Source: CAXFCD01 sp964001155 (GTDB lineage: Bacteria > Fidelibacterota > Marinisomatia > Marinisomatales > UBA1611). From it: DNA of 15,956 nucleotides. Below, piece after piece: positions 15,142 through 15,956 of the stretch (the stretch's first letter is position 1; the number at the start of each line of letters is the position of its first letter). Both the position numbers and the translations under genes were made by a program. Under the pieces are notes generated by a model. That model saw nothing but the letters and a program-made list of their open reading frames with translations, was not told the DNA's origin and made no database searches. The stretch lies in NCBI GenBank assembly GCA_964001155.1, contig CAXFCD010000128.1, positions 1-15,956 on the forward strand. Reading direction: 5' to 3'.

Positions 15142-15956
15142 ATGAGTACAGACTTTAATCCACAATTTTCAAGAATTGGTGAAATTTTAATCCACCAGAA
15201 TAAAATTTCAGACAGCCAATTGAATGAAGCTTTAGCTCAACAAAAGAATACCCGGGAAAAATTGGGCCAAACCCTCGTAGATATGAATATTATTGAAGAG
15301 GAAGATCTGACAGAAGTTTATGCCCTTCAGATGGGCTACAAACAGGCAGATAATTTTATTTTATTAGAGGCTGATTCAACCATTGCAGCCATGATACCGG
15401 AAGATTTTGCCCGGACAAACCGAGTTTTAGCGGTTAACCGAAATGAATCTACAATTGTTGTGGCCATGGAAGATCCTGAAGACTTGGTGGCTATCGATGC
15501 GATAAAGCGGCTCACAAATCTGAATCCGGAAATTATAGTTTCCGGCAAAACCCTCATGGAGAAAGCACTGGATAAGGTCTATGGTGAAATCCAGAAAACT
15601 GCTGAGGTCAGTGAAACAATTGAGAGTATAACAGTTATTTCCGGTGATGAAGGCTCTCAGGAAGAAGTTGATCTTTCACCGGATAAAGCGTCTGATGAAG
15701 ATGCACCCATTGTTAAACTGGTAAATTTGATTCTACAGGAATCCATTAAAGAGCGGGCGACGGATATTCATATTGAACCCATGGAAAAACAGGTGTACAT
15801 CCGTATCAGAATCGACGGTGTCCTCCAAACCATTATGACGCCACCGGTCAAGTCCTTGAGCGGTTTGGTCACCCGGATCAAGATTTTATCTAAATTGAAT
15901 ATTGCTGAAAAACGGCTACCTCAGGATGGCCGTTTTTCTATTAAAGCACCCGGGAA
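15142..15956 (+). CDS. pilB: Type IV pilus extension ATPase PilB (3' partial) with MshEN-type N-terminus
   Basis: The frame is open from ATG 15142 to the right edge; 271 residues are visible. Residues 11-34 and 40-63 are two 24-residue motifs of the MshEN type (RIGEILI...IS...L..AL..Q and KLGQTLV...I....L.....Q) with a 5-residue spacer, a known cyclic-di-GMP binding arrangement in PilB/MshE/GspE ATPases. A GspE N-terminal domain continues to about 155, followed by an acidic linker. The start of the ATPase N2 domain follows, with ATDIHIEP and the VYIRIRIDGVL strand, and then LNIAEKRLPQDGRFS. Walker motifs lie beyond the window. The product should be the cytoplasmic hexamer driving pilus extension, antagonised by PilT. 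The 24-base gap before it has no terminator and no clear Shine-Dalgarno sequence. GspE is the alternative; the pil context favours PilB. Confidence 0.92.
   Translation, partial: MSTDFNPQFSRIGEILIHQNKISDSQLNEALAQQKNTREKLGQTLVDMNIIEEEDLTEVYALQMGYKQADNFILLEADSTIAAMIPEDFARTNRVLAVNRNESTIVVAMEDPEDLVAIDAIKRLTNLNPEIIVSGKTLMEKALDKVYGEIQKTAEVSETIESITVISGDEGSQEEVDLSPDKASDEDAPIVKLVNLILQESIKERATDIHIEPMEKQVYIRIRIDGVLQTIMTPPVKSLSGLVTRIKILSKLNIAEKRLPQDGRFSIKAPG

Noticed and set aside
2780..15956. Type II secretion system instead of a type IV pilus
   Set aside because: The AIRNLIRE-bearing PilT, the PilM gene and a pilin with Phe1, Glu5 and Pro22 favour a type IVa pilus, though the secretin and PilP look somewhat GspD/GspC-like.

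Overview
The window reads as one chromosomal locus of a Gram-negative bacterium, probably from the FCB group. A marine lineage such as Neomarinimicrobiota (SAR406) is my best guess, but this is inferred only from protein style. The clues are an NPFNP-type C-terminal sorting domain of the type IX secretion kind on the first protein, a lipoprotein with acidic residues right after the lipobox cysteine, long acidic Ig-like repeat proteins, and moderately AT-rich DNA. All genes lie on the + strand. I saw no mobile elements, tRNA or rRNA genes, CRISPR arrays or integrase scars.

Region 1 (1-2259) holds the 3' part of a large secreted mosaic protein (nidogen-like beta domain, small Ig-like domain, unrecognised helical domain with an EEVLHFVH motif, short RTX-like calcium repeat, T9SS-type sorting domain). 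It is closed by a strong intrinsic terminator. Region 2 (2260-2357) is a 5' leader with a long imperfect hairpin and a good ribosome binding site.

Region 3 (2358 to the right edge) is a compact type IVa pilus cluster with no visible internal terminator, probably one operon. Its order is: major pilin; PilT retraction ATPase; three minor pilins in PilV-PilW-PilX (equivalently GspI-J-K) order, the third very large; the PilM-PilN-PilO-PilP alignment complex; a compact PilQ-type secretin; a roughly 1200-residue Ig-repeat lipoprotein; and the start of the PilB extension ATPase, which runs off the window. PilC and the prepilin peptidase are not in view. Many junctions are overlaps or gaps of only a few bases, and several starts lack a clear Shine-Dalgarno sequence, which suggests translational coupling.

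Together the genes would build a retractable envelope-spanning pilus. PilB extends and PilT retracts the pilin fibre. The minor pilins prime and cap it. PilM/N/O/P connect the cytoplasmic motor to the secretin. The most interesting accessory elements are (a) the Ig-array lipoprotein between secretin and PilB, with a 230-residue tandem supramodule and an acidic EF-hand-like insertion; (b) the 758-residue PilX/GspK-like minor pilin lacking Glu5, a candidate tip adhesin; and (c) an apparently intact MshEN-type cyclic-di-GMP binding motif pair at the PilB N-terminus.
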